Shown piece after piece: positions 1-7,013 of a stretch of DNA of 10,000 nt. A model generated the notes under the pieces. The model had not been told where the DNA came from, ran no database searches, and saw only the letters and a list, made by a program, of their open reading frames with translations. Both the position numbers and the translations under genes were made by a program. The DNA comes from Kiritimatiellota bacterium (GTDB lineage Bacteria; Verrucomicrobiota; Kiritimatiellia; JAAZAB01), in contig VSJD01000274.1 in the NCBI GenBank assembly GCA_008636095.1, positions 1 to 10,000 of the forward strand. Reading direction: 5' to 3'. The first letter of the stretch is position 1, and each line of letters starts with the position of its first letter.

Positions 1-4
1 GCCC

Positions 5-1381
5 TTACCCGATGTTCACATCCTCTTCCGGAAAACGGACCAGTTGCCGGGTATCCTTCAAGCCCACAACCAGCACCATGGTGAGCGGTCCAACCCGGCC
101 GATAAACATGCCCAAAATAATGAGCAGTTTGCCCATAACTGTCAACCCCGGCATAATACCGGTTGACAAACCCACTGTACCAAAAGCGGAAATAGTTTCA
201 AACAACAAGGCTTCCGAGGTAAACTGCCCCGCCAGCAAGGCGCTTTCTTCGCTAACCAGCAACAGGCCGTAGAGTCCGCCGACCACGACGATCCCCAGCA
301 GAAACACGGACAGTGCCTCTTCCACCACGCGGACCGAAATCGTCCGGCTCTTGAAGATCGTTGCCCGTTGCCCGCGGATTATAGCCAGCATCGTGTACAG
401 GAGCACCATGGCCGTTGTGGTTTTGATACCACCGGCGGCGGATCCTGGGGATCCGCCGATAAACATCAACAGCATGGTGCCAAAGCGGGTGGCCGCATGC
501 GTCTGCGCCATGTCCACAACTTTGAACCCCGCCGTGCGGGGCGTAATGGACTGGAACAGCGCGCAATTCAGTTTGTCGGCTACGCGCAGGGGCGCCAGGG
601 TCTTATCCCATTCCAGCAGGGCAAATCCCAGCCAGCCGGCCATAATCAGGACCACGGTAGTCAAGACTACGATCTTCGTGTGCAACGACAGGCGTCCGCG
701 GGTAAGTCGGTTCTCCCGCCAGAATTTAAAGACCGAAAACTCGTTGATCACCAGAAATCCCAGCCCACCCATGACAATCAGCGCACCCATGGTCAATATA
801 AAAAGCTTATCGTCGCGAACCGCTATGAGGCTGTCGGGGAACAGCGAAAAACCGGCATTGCAGAAGGCACTAATGGCATGAAAGATTCCTTGGTAAAAGG
901 CGCGCCCAGCCGTGACTCCATGTCCCAGAATCAGCCTGATCATGAGTACCAGCGCACCCACACCTTCCGCGACAAACGCGAACACAATCGTCCGGTAAAG
1001 CAACCGCTTGAGCTGGTTGGCCTCCTCCCCGCCCAACGAGGCATTCAGGGTCAATTCACTCTGAATACTCAGGCGCCGACCCAGCAGGACCAGGCAAACC
1101 GTTGCCAACGTCATAAACCCCAACCCCCCCAACTGAACCAAACCAAGCAAGACAAGCTGTCCAAACAAGGAAAAATAACTGCCTGGACTTACAACCGTGT
1201 GCCCGGTGACACACATGGCACTGGTGGCCATGAACAGCGCCGTCAGGGGGTCTGTCCACTGGCCCAACCGGCTGGCCAGCGGTACCATCAGCAGGATCGT
1301 GCCCAGGAGAATCGGCACCGCCACGGCCTTGATAATAAACCATTGCGGCGATTTGGTTTTTTCTTGGTTATTGATGCCCAT
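5..1381 (-). CDS. ktrB: KtrB/TrkH-family potassium transporter membrane subunit
   Basis: This is the K+-translocating subunit of a Ktr/Trk system in the inner membrane, which normally works with a cytoplasmic RCK (KtrA/TrkA) subunit. The 458-aa protein has the fourfold membrane-pore-membrane layout. Its P-loop/filter segments are TSAMCVTGH (53-61), SAFCNAGF (171-178), TPRTAGF (280-286) and SAFGTVGLS (398-406). The segment IGGSPGSAAGGIKTTT (308-323) is the family's conserved intramembrane-loop region, and GRVGPLT (429-434 area) plus a C-terminal PEED-x-NIG tail are typical of KtrB rather than of the longer TrkH. The ORF is complete, with a TAA stop at 5-7. The residue after the first filter glycine is His, where Leu is usual. 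No strong Shine-Dalgarno precedes the ATG (only AGGA one base away), and a promoter lies almost on the start. A ktrA partner would be expected just left of the window, but this cannot be seen. Confidence 0.93.
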   Translation of the reverse strand: MGINNQEKTKSPQWFIIKAVAVPILLGTILLMVPLASRLGQWTDPLTALFMATSAMCVTGHTVVSPGSYFSLFGQLVLLGLVQLGGLGFMTLATVCLVLLGRRLSIQSELTLNASLGGEEANQLKRLLYRTIVFAFVAEGVGALVLMIRLILGHGVTAGRAFYQGIFHAISAFCNAGFSLFPDSLIAVRDDKLFILTMGALIVMGGLGFLVINEFSVFKFWRENRLTRGRLSLHTKIVVLTTVVLIMAGWLGFALLEWDKTLAPLRVADKLNCALFQSITPRTAGFKVVDMAQTHAATRFGTMLLMFIGGSPGSAAGGIKTTTAMVLLYTMLAIIRGQRATIFKSRTISVRVVEEALSVFLLGIVVVGGLYGLLLVSEESALLAGQFTSEALLFETISAFGTVGLSTGIMPGLTVMGKLLIILGMFIGRVGPLTMVLVVGLKDTRQLVRFPEEDVNIG

Positions 1382-1385
1382 GTCC

Positions 1386-1417
1386 TATACTATCTTCCCT
1401 TGAAACCCGACAGTCAA
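1386..1417. promoter_or_regulatory. Divergent promoter region between ktrB and trmJ
   Basis: On the minus strand TTGACT (1412-1417) and GATAGT (1389-1394) are separated by 17 bp, giving a sigma70-like promoter for ktrB. Its predicted transcription start falls on or next to the ktrB ATG at 1381. On the plus strand TATACT (1386-1391) matches the -10 consensus at five of six positions and could serve trmJ with a poor -35 (TTGGTT, 1364-1369, 16-bp spacer) inside ktrB. The two -10 boxes overlap, so the promoters would compete. Predicted by eye only. Confidence 0.35.
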
Positions 1418-1432
1418 GCGCAAGTGAACACC

Positions 1433-2173
1433 ATGGCCCACATCCGCATCGTGCTCTGCCGTCCGATCTACGGCGGCAACATTGGCTCCGTCTGCCGAGC
1501 CATGGCCAACATGGGGCTCTCCGATCTGGTGATCGCTGGCACCGGAGCTTTCGATCCGCTGGAAGCTCGCAAGATGGCCTGCTGGGCCACCGATATCCTG
1601 GAATCCTGCCGGCGGGTCGCCACCCTGGCGGAAGCGCTCGCTGACTGTGCCCTCGTGTTCGGCGCTACGGCACGGACAGGACTTTACCGCCAACACACGC
1701 GCGCACCCCGGGATTGGGCGCCATCTATCCTGGCCACCGCGCAAGACGGCCGGGTCGCCTTGCTCTTCGGACCGGAGGATGACGGCCTGAGCAACGAGGA
1801 ACTGGCCCAATGCCACCACTTGATCCGTATCCCCTCCACGCCGGCATACCCCTCACTCAACCTGGCCCAGGCGGCCATGATTTGCATGTATGAGCTTTAC
1901 GCGGCCAGCGGTGCGTTCGAGCCCCTGCCGGAAAAATCGCCGTTAGCCGAAAGCGGCATGAAGGAGCGCATGTTCGCCATGTGGAAACAGGTCCTCCTGG
2001 AAATCGGTTTCATGGAACCCGCCAAGTCCCAGCACATGATGCTGGGAATACGCCGTATTTTTGCGCGTGGCGCCCTGAGCGAAGATGATGTCCGTATCCT
2101 CATGGGGATTGCCCGGCAAACCAGCTGGTATGCCGATCAGAAGGGAAAAATAACGACTGCGCCCAGTGAGTAG
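1433..2173 (+). CDS. trmJ: tRNA (cytidine/uridine-2'-O-)-methyltransferase TrmJ (SPOUT family)
   Basis: The product is an AdoMet-dependent SpoU/TrmH-type ribose 2'-O-methyltransferase. The closest known family is TrmJ, which methylates position 32 of certain tRNAs. The 246-aa protein shows the three SpoU motifs in order: GGNIGSVCRA (14-23, with the catalytic-type Arg22), LLFGPEDDGLSNEE (110-123), and YPSLNLAQA (139-147), which forms the trefoil-knot cofactor site. A C-terminal helical extension (about 175-235, including the GIRRIFARG segment) is characteristic of TrmJ. The open frame extends far upstream antisense to ktrB, but homology begins at MAHIRIVLCRP, so the ATG at 1433 is the start. 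The SD is weak. mgtE follows on the same strand after 75 bp and may be co-transcribed. A TrmH-like relative with a different substrate cannot be excluded. Confidence 0.9.
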   Translation: MAHIRIVLCRPIYGGNIGSVCRAMANMGLSDLVIAGTGAFDPLEARKMACWATDILESCRRVATLAEALADCALVFGATARTGLYRQHTRAPRDWAPSILATAQDGRVALLFGPEDDGLSNEELAQCHHLIRIPSTPAYPSLNLAQAAMICMYELYAASGAFEPLPEKSPLAESGMKERMFAMWKQVLLEIGFMEPAKSQHMMLGIRRIFARGALSEDDVRILMGIARQTSWYADQKGKITTAPSE

Positions 2174-2248
2174 TCATTGGGTTTGTTTTATGCGAGCATG
2201 TAAAGGCAATGCGGGCCGCCATACGCCGCCAGCGGGAGTTGGATCGCA

Positions 2249-3616
2249 ATGGAAAACAGCCAGAACCGGAACACGTGGGATGTGATCGCTGAGCTTCTCG
2301 AGTCGGGCAAGATGCTCAAACTCGAACGCTACCTCGAATCGCTCAAACCCGCTGAAACCGCGCGCGCGGTGGCGCGGCTGGATGATGAGAAGAGAGAACA
2401 GCTCTTCCAGGCGCTGTCTCCCGGCGAGGCCGCGGCGGTGATCCTCGACCTCCCGGACTCACAGGCCGCCGATGTGATCGGGGAACTCGAACCGGAGAGC
2501 GCCGCGCACATTGTCGAGCTGATGCCGGATGACGAACGCGCCGACGTGCTGGGCGATGTTTCGAAGCACACTGCGTCCGCGATCCTGGACCGGATGTCTC
2601 CGGAAGAGGCCATCGAGGCGCGCCAGTTGATGGCTTATGCCGACAACACGGCCGGCGGTTTGATGACCAGGGACTACCTGGCATACACCGGGGACTGGAC
2701 GGTGGCGAAGGTTATTGACGATCTGCGGACCCATCGCGAGCGGTATGCGGAATACAACGTTCAGTACGTATATGTCCAGAGCGTTGATGGCAGGCTCTTG
2801 GGCATCCTGCAATTGCGCGACCTTCTGCTGGCGCCGTCGGACTGCCGGATCAGCGATCTGATGATCCGTGACATCGTGGCCGTGCCGACGGAAGATTCTC
2901 TGGATAATCTCATTGCGATTTTCCGTGAACAGAACTATCTCGGACTGCCGGTGGTTGATCGCCATGGCCATCTCATGGGTGTCATTATTCGCGACAGCAT
3001 TCTCAAAGCGACGGGGGAAAGGGATCAGCGCACATTCCTCAAAATGAGCGGCATCATGGGGGGCGAGGAACTGCGGAGCATGCCGTTGCGCCGGCGTATC
3101 GGCAAGCGTCTTTCATGGCTCAGCCTCAACGTGTTCTTGAATATCATAGCCGCGAGCGTGATCGCCCTGTACCAGGAGACGATTTCCTCCGCCGTCGTCC
3201 TGGCCGTTTTCCTGCCGATCATTTCCGACATGAGCGGCTGTTCGGGTAACCAGGCCGTGGCGGTGAGCATCCGGGAACTCAGCCTCGGTCTTGTCCGGCC
3301 CTTCGAACTTTGGCGCGTTTTCCTCAAAGAACTGATGCTCGGCGTCGTGAACGGGGTGATTCTCGGAGGTCTGCTCACGTTCGTGGCCGTGCTGTGGAAA
3401 GGCAATTTGTATCTGGGCTTGGTCGTGGGCGTCGCGCTCGCGCTGAACACAGCGCTGTCCACATGCCTCGGCGGGCTCGTGCCTCTCGCGCTTCGCCGCA
3501 TGAAGATGGACCCGGCTCTTGCCTCGGGCCCAATCCTGACCACCGTCACCGACATGTGCGGTTTCTTCTTCGTGCTCAGTTTTGCCACCGTGATGCTTTC
3601 GCGGCTTGCCTTATAA
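2249..3616 (+). CDS. mgtE: Magnesium transporter/channel MgtE
   Basis: MgtE is a dimeric inner-membrane Mg2+ channel gated by cytoplasmic Mg2+ binding. The 455-aa product has the full architecture: a helical N-domain (about 10-130, with acidic repeats such as LPDSQAADV and MPDDERADV), a CBS pair (about 135-260), a connecting helix (about 262-290), and five membrane helices (about 292-453). Pore-family signatures are PIISDMSGCSGNQAVAVS (323-340), DPALASGP (421-428) and TTVTDMCGF (431-439). Asp435 in the last of these sits where the family's pore-lining Asp lies. In the first motif the usual GNAGNQ reads GCSGNQ, a mild deviation. The start is supported by GGGAG (2234-2238) ten bases before ATG. 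It lies 75 bp after trmJ, and a large palindromic element begins 14 bp after the stop. Confidence 0.95.
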   Translation: MENSQNRNTWDVIAELLESGKMLKLERYLESLKPAETARAVARLDDEKREQLFQALSPGEAAAVILDLPDSQAADVIGELEPESAAHIVELMPDDERADVLGDVSKHTASAILDRMSPEEAIEARQLMAYADNTAGGLMTRDYLAYTGDWTVAKVIDDLRTHRERYAEYNVQYVYVQSVDGRLLGILQLRDLLLAPSDCRISDLMIRDIVAVPTEDSLDNLIAIFREQNYLGLPVVDRHGHLMGVIIRDSILKATGERDQRTFLKMSGIMGGEELRSMPLRRRIGKRLSWLSLNVFLNIIAASVIALYQETISSAVVLAVFLPIISDMSGCSGNQAVAVSIRELSLGLVRPFELWRVFLKELMLGVVNGVILGGLLTFVAVLWKGNLYLGLVVGVALALNTALSTCLGGLVPLALRRMKMDPALASGPILTTVTDMCGFFFVLSFATVMLSRLAL

Positions 3617-3629
3617 ATCACAAGTCCCT

Positions 3630-3837
3630 CCCAAATCCTCGCCTAAGGCGCGTCGTCTCAACACGGACCTATCAGGAACCGGCATAAACAGCGGCGGCAA
3701 GGGATTGCCGCCCTCCAATGAGACATATAGAAAGTCGAGATCTCTCAATTGGAGGGCGCGAATCCTTTCGCACCACGGCCATAAGGGTATTCCTGAACTG
3801 CCCGCGTTGCGGACCAAGCCTTAGGCGAGGATTAGGG
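3630..3837. mobile_element. MITE-like palindromic element with 20-bp TIRs and TCCCT target duplication
   Basis: The left end CCCAAATCCTCGCCTAAGGC (3630-3649) and right end GCCTTAGGCGAGGATTAGGG (3818-3837) are inverted repeats matching at 19 of 20 positions. The two halves stay alignable inward as an imperfect inverted repeat: TCAGGAA (3672-3678) pairs with TTCCTGA (3790-3796), AAGGGATT (3699-3706) with AATCCTTT (3761-3768), and CGCCCTCCAAT (3709-3719) with ATTGGAGGGCG (3748-3758). The apex is near 3724-3742. TCCCT directly flanks both ends (3625-3629 and 3838-3842) as a direct repeat, which is what a transposition target duplication looks like. There is no transposase, so any movement would be in trans. 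As RNA it would fold into a very long hairpin and could end mgtE transcription. An alternative is a non-mobile intergenic palindrome of the REP/ERIC kind with a chance flank repeat. Confidence 0.55.
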
Positions 3838-3912
3838 TCCCTGCTTTCCCAGTCCCTGCTTTCCCAGTCCTTGCTTTCCCAGTCCTTGCTTTCCCAGTCC
3901 TTGCTTTCCCAG
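3838..3912. repeat. 15-bp tandem repeat array, five units
   Basis: Five contiguous 15-bp units run without spacers. The first two read TCCCTGCTTTCCCAG and the last three TCCTTGCTTTCCCAG, differing only at the fourth base. Grouping of the variant units suggests stepwise unit duplication. The period is a multiple of three, so the array reads as SLLSQ on the plus strand and as ESKDW/ESRDW on the minus strand, but no believable gene contains it. It abuts the palindromic element on its left and the nadD -35 box on its right. Confidence 0.9.
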
Positions 3913-3941
3913 TTGCGACGTGCCGGATGGTTTGCTATCAT
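3913..3941 (+). promoter_or_regulatory. Predicted sigma70-type promoter for nadD-rsfS
   Basis: TTGCGA (3913-3918) and TATCAT (3936-3941) are separated by exactly 17 bp. TATCAT matches the -10 consensus at five of six positions. The expected transcript would begin near 3948 and carry the AAGGAG ribosome site. The -35 box starts immediately after the last unit of the tandem array. Confidence 0.45.
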
Positions 3942-3954
3942 GTGACTCAAATTC

Positions 3955-3960
3955 AAGGAG
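3955..3960 (+). promoter_or_regulatory. Ribosome binding site fixing the nadD start at CTG
   Basis: AAGGAG lies nine bases before CTG at 3970. Between the in-frame stop TGA at 3943-3945 and the conserved nucleotide-binding motif there is no in-frame ATG, GTG or TTG, so this site points to CTG as the initiation codon. Confidence 0.7.
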
Positions 3961-3969
3961 AGTGCATTT

Positions 3970-4587
3970 CTGAAGACACGTATTGGCATCTTAGGCGGCT
4001 CTTTCAATCCGGTCCATCTCGGCCACTTGATCCTGGCGCAGGACGCCCTGGAGGCATTCGATCTTGCCGCCGTGCTGTTTGTCCCCTGCGATCATCCCCC
4101 CCATAAACCTGCGGCTTCGCTGATATCCGTCGAACACCGTACGGCCATGCTGGAGGCCGCCCTGACCGGTTCACTCCCGTTCGAAGTGTGCGACCTGGAA
4201 ATCAGGCGCGGCGGCACCACCTACTCCATCGACACCGTGCGCGCCCTGGCCAAGCGCTACCCGGAGGACGAGCTGGTCTTTATCATTGGATCCGACACCC
4301 TGCCGGAACTCCATCTCTGGAAAGACGCGCGTGAACTGCTCCGGCTCTGCCGGTTTGTGACCCTGGCCCGACCAGGATTCGACCTTAAGGCCATGACGGA
4401 AAAGAACTTGAATCTGGAGCCGGACTTGACCCAGGCTTTGCTGGCCAATGTTGCCATCGGCCACCAGGTGGACATATCCGCCTCGGATATTCGTCATCGC
4501 GTTGCAGAAGGCATGAGCATCCGCTACCTGGTGCCGGATGCCGTGGACATGTACATAGCGGAACACGGGCTCTATTCCCTGGGGTAA
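3970..4587 (+). CDS. nadD: Nicotinate-nucleotide adenylyltransferase NadD, probable CTG start
   Basis: NadD transfers AMP from ATP to nicotinate mononucleotide in the cytoplasm, giving deamido-NAD+ for NAD synthesis. Counting from the CTG, the 205-aa product has GGSFNPVHLGH (9-19, the HxGH nucleotidyltransferase motif), PPHKP (43-47), the IGSDT segment (106-110) with Trp117, and ISASDIR (169-175, the ISSTxIR-like motif). All are in their family positions, and the length is normal. The first TTG (4027) falls after the catalytic HLGH motif and would delete it, so it cannot be the true start. The upstream frame closes at TGA 3943-3945, leaving CTG at 3970, nine bases from AAGGAG; the resulting N-terminus MKTRIGILGG is textbook. 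rsfS begins four bases after the stop, so the pair is an operon, a common bacterial arrangement. Confidence 0.93.
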   Translation: MKTRIGILGGSFNPVHLGHLILAQDALEAFDLAAVLFVPCDHPPHKPAASLISVEHRTAMLEAALTGSLPFEVCDLEIRRGGTTYSIDTVRALAKRYPEDELVFIIGSDTLPELHLWKDARELLRLCRFVTLARPGFDLKAMTEKNLNLEPDLTQALLANVAIGHQVDISASDIRHRVAEGMSIRYLVPDAVDMYIAEHGLYSLG

Positions 4588-4591
4588 CTTT

Positions 4592-4945
4592 ATGAATCGA
4601 TCAATGCTCGCATCAACGGAAATGGCCAAGATCATCGCCGATGGCCTGGCCGATAAAAAAGGCAATGACATCACGATCTATGACGTGCGCACCCATTCGA
4701 CCATCACTGATTTTCACGTGCTGGCAACCGGCTTGAACCCGCCGCACCTCAAGGCCCTCTTCAACGAAACCCGCCTGCGGATGAAGGCCCACGACCTGGC
4801 CTGCTACCGCAAATCCGGAATGCCGGACAGCGGGTGGATCGTGGCCGATTATATCGACGTGGTATTACACCTGTTCAATCCTGCCGCGCGCCAATACTAC
4901 GCTCTCGATGTCTTGTGGAAGGACATGCCGCGGCTGACCATCTGA
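4592..4945 (+). CDS. rsfS: Ribosome silencing factor RsfS (Iojap/YbeB family)
   Basis: RsfS binds uL14 on the large ribosomal subunit and blocks subunit joining when nutrients are scarce. The 117-aa product shows the family core: the DITIYDVRTHSTITDFHVLATG strand-turn region (25-46, with the ITDF signature), WIVADYIDVVLHLF (about 76-89, the W-x-x-x-D-x-x-D-V-x-x-H signature), and a C-terminal YYALDVLWKDM tail matching the usual Y-x-L-x-x-LW end. The segment after ATG (LNPPHLKAL) departs from the usual serine-rich loop. Three in-frame ATGs are possible (4592, 4607, 4622). The first sits four bases after the nadD stop with a GGGGT-containing upstream region, and is preferred because translation would be coupled; the family core begins near the third. 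Confidence 0.9.
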   Translation: MNRSMLASTEMAKIIADGLADKKGNDITIYDVRTHSTITDFHVLATGLNPPHLKALFNETRLRMKAHDLACYRKSGMPDSGWIVADYIDVVLHLFNPAARQYYALDVLWKDMPRLTI

Positions 4946-4947
4946 CA

Positions 4948-4979
4948 CCAGCCTGCATAGAAACCTTGGCAAAGGCTGG
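4948..4979. terminator. Weak hairpin between convergent rsfS and the glycosidase gene
   Basis: CCAGCCT (4948-4954) and AGGCTGG (4973-4979) can form a 7-bp stem with an 18-base loop just after the rsfS stop. There is no following U-tract on either strand, so this is at best a poor intrinsic terminator. The remaining bases to 5035 show nothing else. Confidence 0.2.
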
Positions 4980-5035
4980 ATAACGGATGACAGACTCTCG
5001 TTAAATGCCGGCCGCCCTTTGAATGATTGATGCGC

Positions 5036-6943
5036 TTACGCTTTCCGAATTTCCAGTCCCACGCCGGCGCGCGGCACCAGATGCAGTCTCAGTTTTCCGT
5101 TTCCCGCCGCCAGTTCACTTCCATCCCAAAACGAATGAATGCTCCGAAACGATTGAACGCCCAATGCAGACAAATCAACTTCCCGCGTTGCTGCATCCTC
5201 TTCCCAGTTAAAGACGCCCACAAACCACCGATCGGGTTCCTCCGCCACCCAAATACTCGGATACCGGTCATGTCCGGCGAACAAATCAACCGGCACAGCC
5301 GCCCGGGATAACGGCGTAGCCTTCACGATCCGATCCAATATGCGCAATCCTTCCTCTTTCAGGGTTGTCAGATCGTCCCCCAGGAACAGATCGCCCCCCG
5401 CCAAGTACACCAGCAGGGCGTAGGTCTTGGCCTCTTCCCGATTAAACTCCCGTCCGCATAGCCATCCTACCGCAAACGGCTTCGAACGAAACTCGCGGTT
5501 TAATTGCCGATGCGTTGATAATTCCGGCGTGCGCACAATAAGAAAATCCGGATCGTTATTCCATAACCGCCCGTCCATCCAACACCGCACCGCAATTTCC
5601 GGCACATTTTGCAGGACATGACTCCAAAAATTATGGACATCGCCGCAAACGCGCGAGGCATCTGCAACCCCAATCACCGACTCGAAAGGCGCGCCGCAGG
5701 CCAGCAGATAGGCATCCTCGCCGATCGCCTGCCTGATCGTTTCAAAGGCTTGGCGGATGATTTGTCCGCGCGGCACGGTCTTGTCGTAGAACGAGGTGCA
5801 TTTCAGTATCTCGGCCGTAAAATCAACCTTGAAATATTCAAAACCGGCCCGTTTCAACCGCGAGAAATTTTCATACAGCCACTCCGCGGCCTCCGGCCGC
5901 GTTACATCCAGGTAGGCCATGGGCCCATAGGAATACAGCACGGATACAATGAGACCGCGCTCATCCCGGCCGAACCAGTCTGGATGGTTCCGGTAAATAT
6001 CCGTATATTCATTCACCAGCAGCGGCGCCGTCCAGATGCCCGGCGCTCCGCCATCCGCTCTCACCCGCTTGCAAAAACCTTCCAGTCCCTCCGGAAATTT
6101 CCAGTTGGCCCGCCATACGCCCCAACGCGGCTCCCAGCCTTCATCAATCACGATCTGCAATTTCTTGTCGCCCCACCTTTTCCTGGCCAGCCGGTGGTTG
6201 GCATGGATATCTTCTGCCGTTACGGCGCCGGCAAAATAATCCCACGAATTCCAGCCTGTCTTGCGCGGTTTACGGGAGCGTTTCAGCATGCGCGCCCATT
6301 CCTGCCCGAGACGGTCAAGCAGATTAATGGGATTCTCCCCCGCCAGGCACTGCAGCGTGGAAACCGTTGCCCTGTCGCCGGGGCGCAATAAACGCCGTTG
6401 ATCGCTTTTAATCTCCACCCCAAAGCACCCTTCGCCATGCGGCTGATCATGCAAAGCCTTAAAACAGACATAATCCCCTTGATGCGGCGGCAAAGTTGAA
6501 AACAACAAGGCCGCGCCGGAAGCAATATTCCGCAACACATAAACCATACTGCTTTCCGGGTTATACTCCATCCGGCGGTTGGCCAGACCGACCTTCTTGA
6601 CACCGGATTTGGGTCCGAAATTGAATCCATGGATATATTCGAGGTAGTCCGCGGCAACCGGCGGAAAATCCAATTCTGAAGGTGAAAAACGAATTGTGAT
6701 CTCGTTCATCTGAATCGGTTCCGAGCCCACATTCTCCACTTCAAGAACGAGCCGGCCTTCGATTGTCCGCACGTAAAATCGGCATCCTGCCATCTCCGCG
6801 CAAAAAACGCCCGCCTCCGTCTTTCGCCACTTTAGACTGGTGGAATCCATGATGGCATTCCTCATGGTAAACAAGATGCGGCCGCGCGTTAGAAACGTAT
6901 CCTGACAACTCAATGTTCCGGTCTCAGCCTGAAATACAAACAT
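5036..6943 (-). CDS. Alpha-galactosidase-like glycoside hydrolase (clan GH-D, GH36/GH27-type)
   Basis: This is a predicted retaining glycosidase of the melibiase type, acting on alpha-galactosides or related sugars. The 635-aa protein has an N-terminal beta-sandwich-like region (about 1-220), a TIM barrel (about 225-540), and a C-terminal beta domain (about 545-635). Barrel motifs are TGWNSWDYF (229-237), IDEGW (266-270), YFKVDF (370-375) with Asp374 as likely nucleophile, RVCGD (431-435) with Asp435 as candidate acid/base, and WNNDPDFL (461-468), the NDPD signature of melibiases. An ATG also exists at 6967, but AGGAGG (6954-6959) lies between it and the ATG at 6943, ten bases from the latter, so 6943 is the start. 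There is no signal peptide, so the enzyme should be cytoplasmic and act on imported oligosaccharide. Substrate cannot be read from the sequence, and no transporter or regulator is adjacent. Confidence 0.85.
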   Translation of the reverse strand: MFVFQAETGTLSCQDTFLTRGRILFTMRNAIMDSTSLKWRKTEAGVFCAEMAGCRFYVRTIEGRLVLEVENVGSEPIQMNEITIRFSPSELDFPPVAADYLEYIHGFNFGPKSGVKKVGLANRRMEYNPESSMVYVLRNIASGAALLFSTLPPHQGDYVCFKALHDQPHGEGCFGVEIKSDQRRLLRPGDRATVSTLQCLAGENPINLLDRLGQEWARMLKRSRKPRKTGWNSWDYFAGAVTAEDIHANHRLARKRWGDKKLQIVIDEGWEPRWGVWRANWKFPEGLEGFCKRVRADGGAPGIWTAPLLVNEYTDIYRNHPDWFGRDERGLIVSVLYSYGPMAYLDVTRPEAAEWLYENFSRLKRAGFEYFKVDFTAEILKCTSFYDKTVPRGQIIRQAFETIRQAIGEDAYLLACGAPFESVIGVADASRVCGDVHNFWSHVLQNVPEIAVRCWMDGRLWNNDPDFLIVRTPELSTHRQLNREFRSKPFAVGWLCGREFNREEAKTYALLVYLAGGDLFLGDDLTTLKEEGLRILDRIVKATPLSRAAVPVDLFAGHDRYPSIWVAEEPDRWFVGVFNWEEDAATREVDLSALGVQSFRSIHSFWDGSELAAGNGKLRLHLVPRAGVGLEIRKA

Positions 6944-6953
6944 GATTTTATAT

Positions 6954-6959
6954 CCTCCT
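6954..6959 (-). promoter_or_regulatory. Consensus Shine-Dalgarno deciding the glycosidase start
   Basis: Read on the minus strand this is AGGAGG, ten bases before ATG at 6943 and downstream of the other candidate ATG at 6967. It therefore selects the downstream start. Confidence 0.75.
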
Positions 6960-6987
6960 GTATTCATTTCTAAAGTGTCGTGCGCTC

Positions 6988-7008
6988 GTCGTCCGCCCTC
7001 CGTGGTCC
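6988..7008. repeat. Short degenerate heptamer repeat (TNNTCCG type)
   Basis: The plus strand reads TCGTCCG, CCCTCCG, TGGTCCG consecutively with a 7-bp period in the 70-bp gap between the two minus-strand genes. TCGTCCG recurs in the rpsT-lptE gap. It is short, so this is a pattern note, not an established element. Confidence 0.4.
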
Positions 7009-7013
7009 GTCAC

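Noticed and set aside
368..1432. Long open plus-strand frame continuous with trmJ (would give a 601-aa protein)
   Set aside because: It lies antisense to ktrB, its composition is Gln/Arg-rich and unlike any domain, and TrmJ homology begins exactly at the ATG at 1433.
2174..2248. Magnesium riboswitch (M-box) upstream of mgtE
   Set aside because: The 75-bp gap is too short for a known Mg2+ riboswitch and shows no convincing structured elements; only a weak promoter-like pair (TTGGGT 2177-2182, TGTAAA 2199-2204) and an SD are visible.
3838..3912. CRISPR array
   Set aside because: Units are 15 bp, directly joined and without spacers, and there are no cas genes.
3672..4007. Minus-strand 111-codon frame containing ESKDW/ESRDW repeats
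   Set aside because: It runs across the palindromic element, the tandem array and the nadD promoter and start; the repeats are explained by a 15-bp DNA unit, with no ribosome site or recognisable domain.
5609..6391. 260-codon plus-strand frame
   Set aside because: It is antisense within the glycosidase gene, whose protein motifs are intact; the antisense translation has no recognisable domain.
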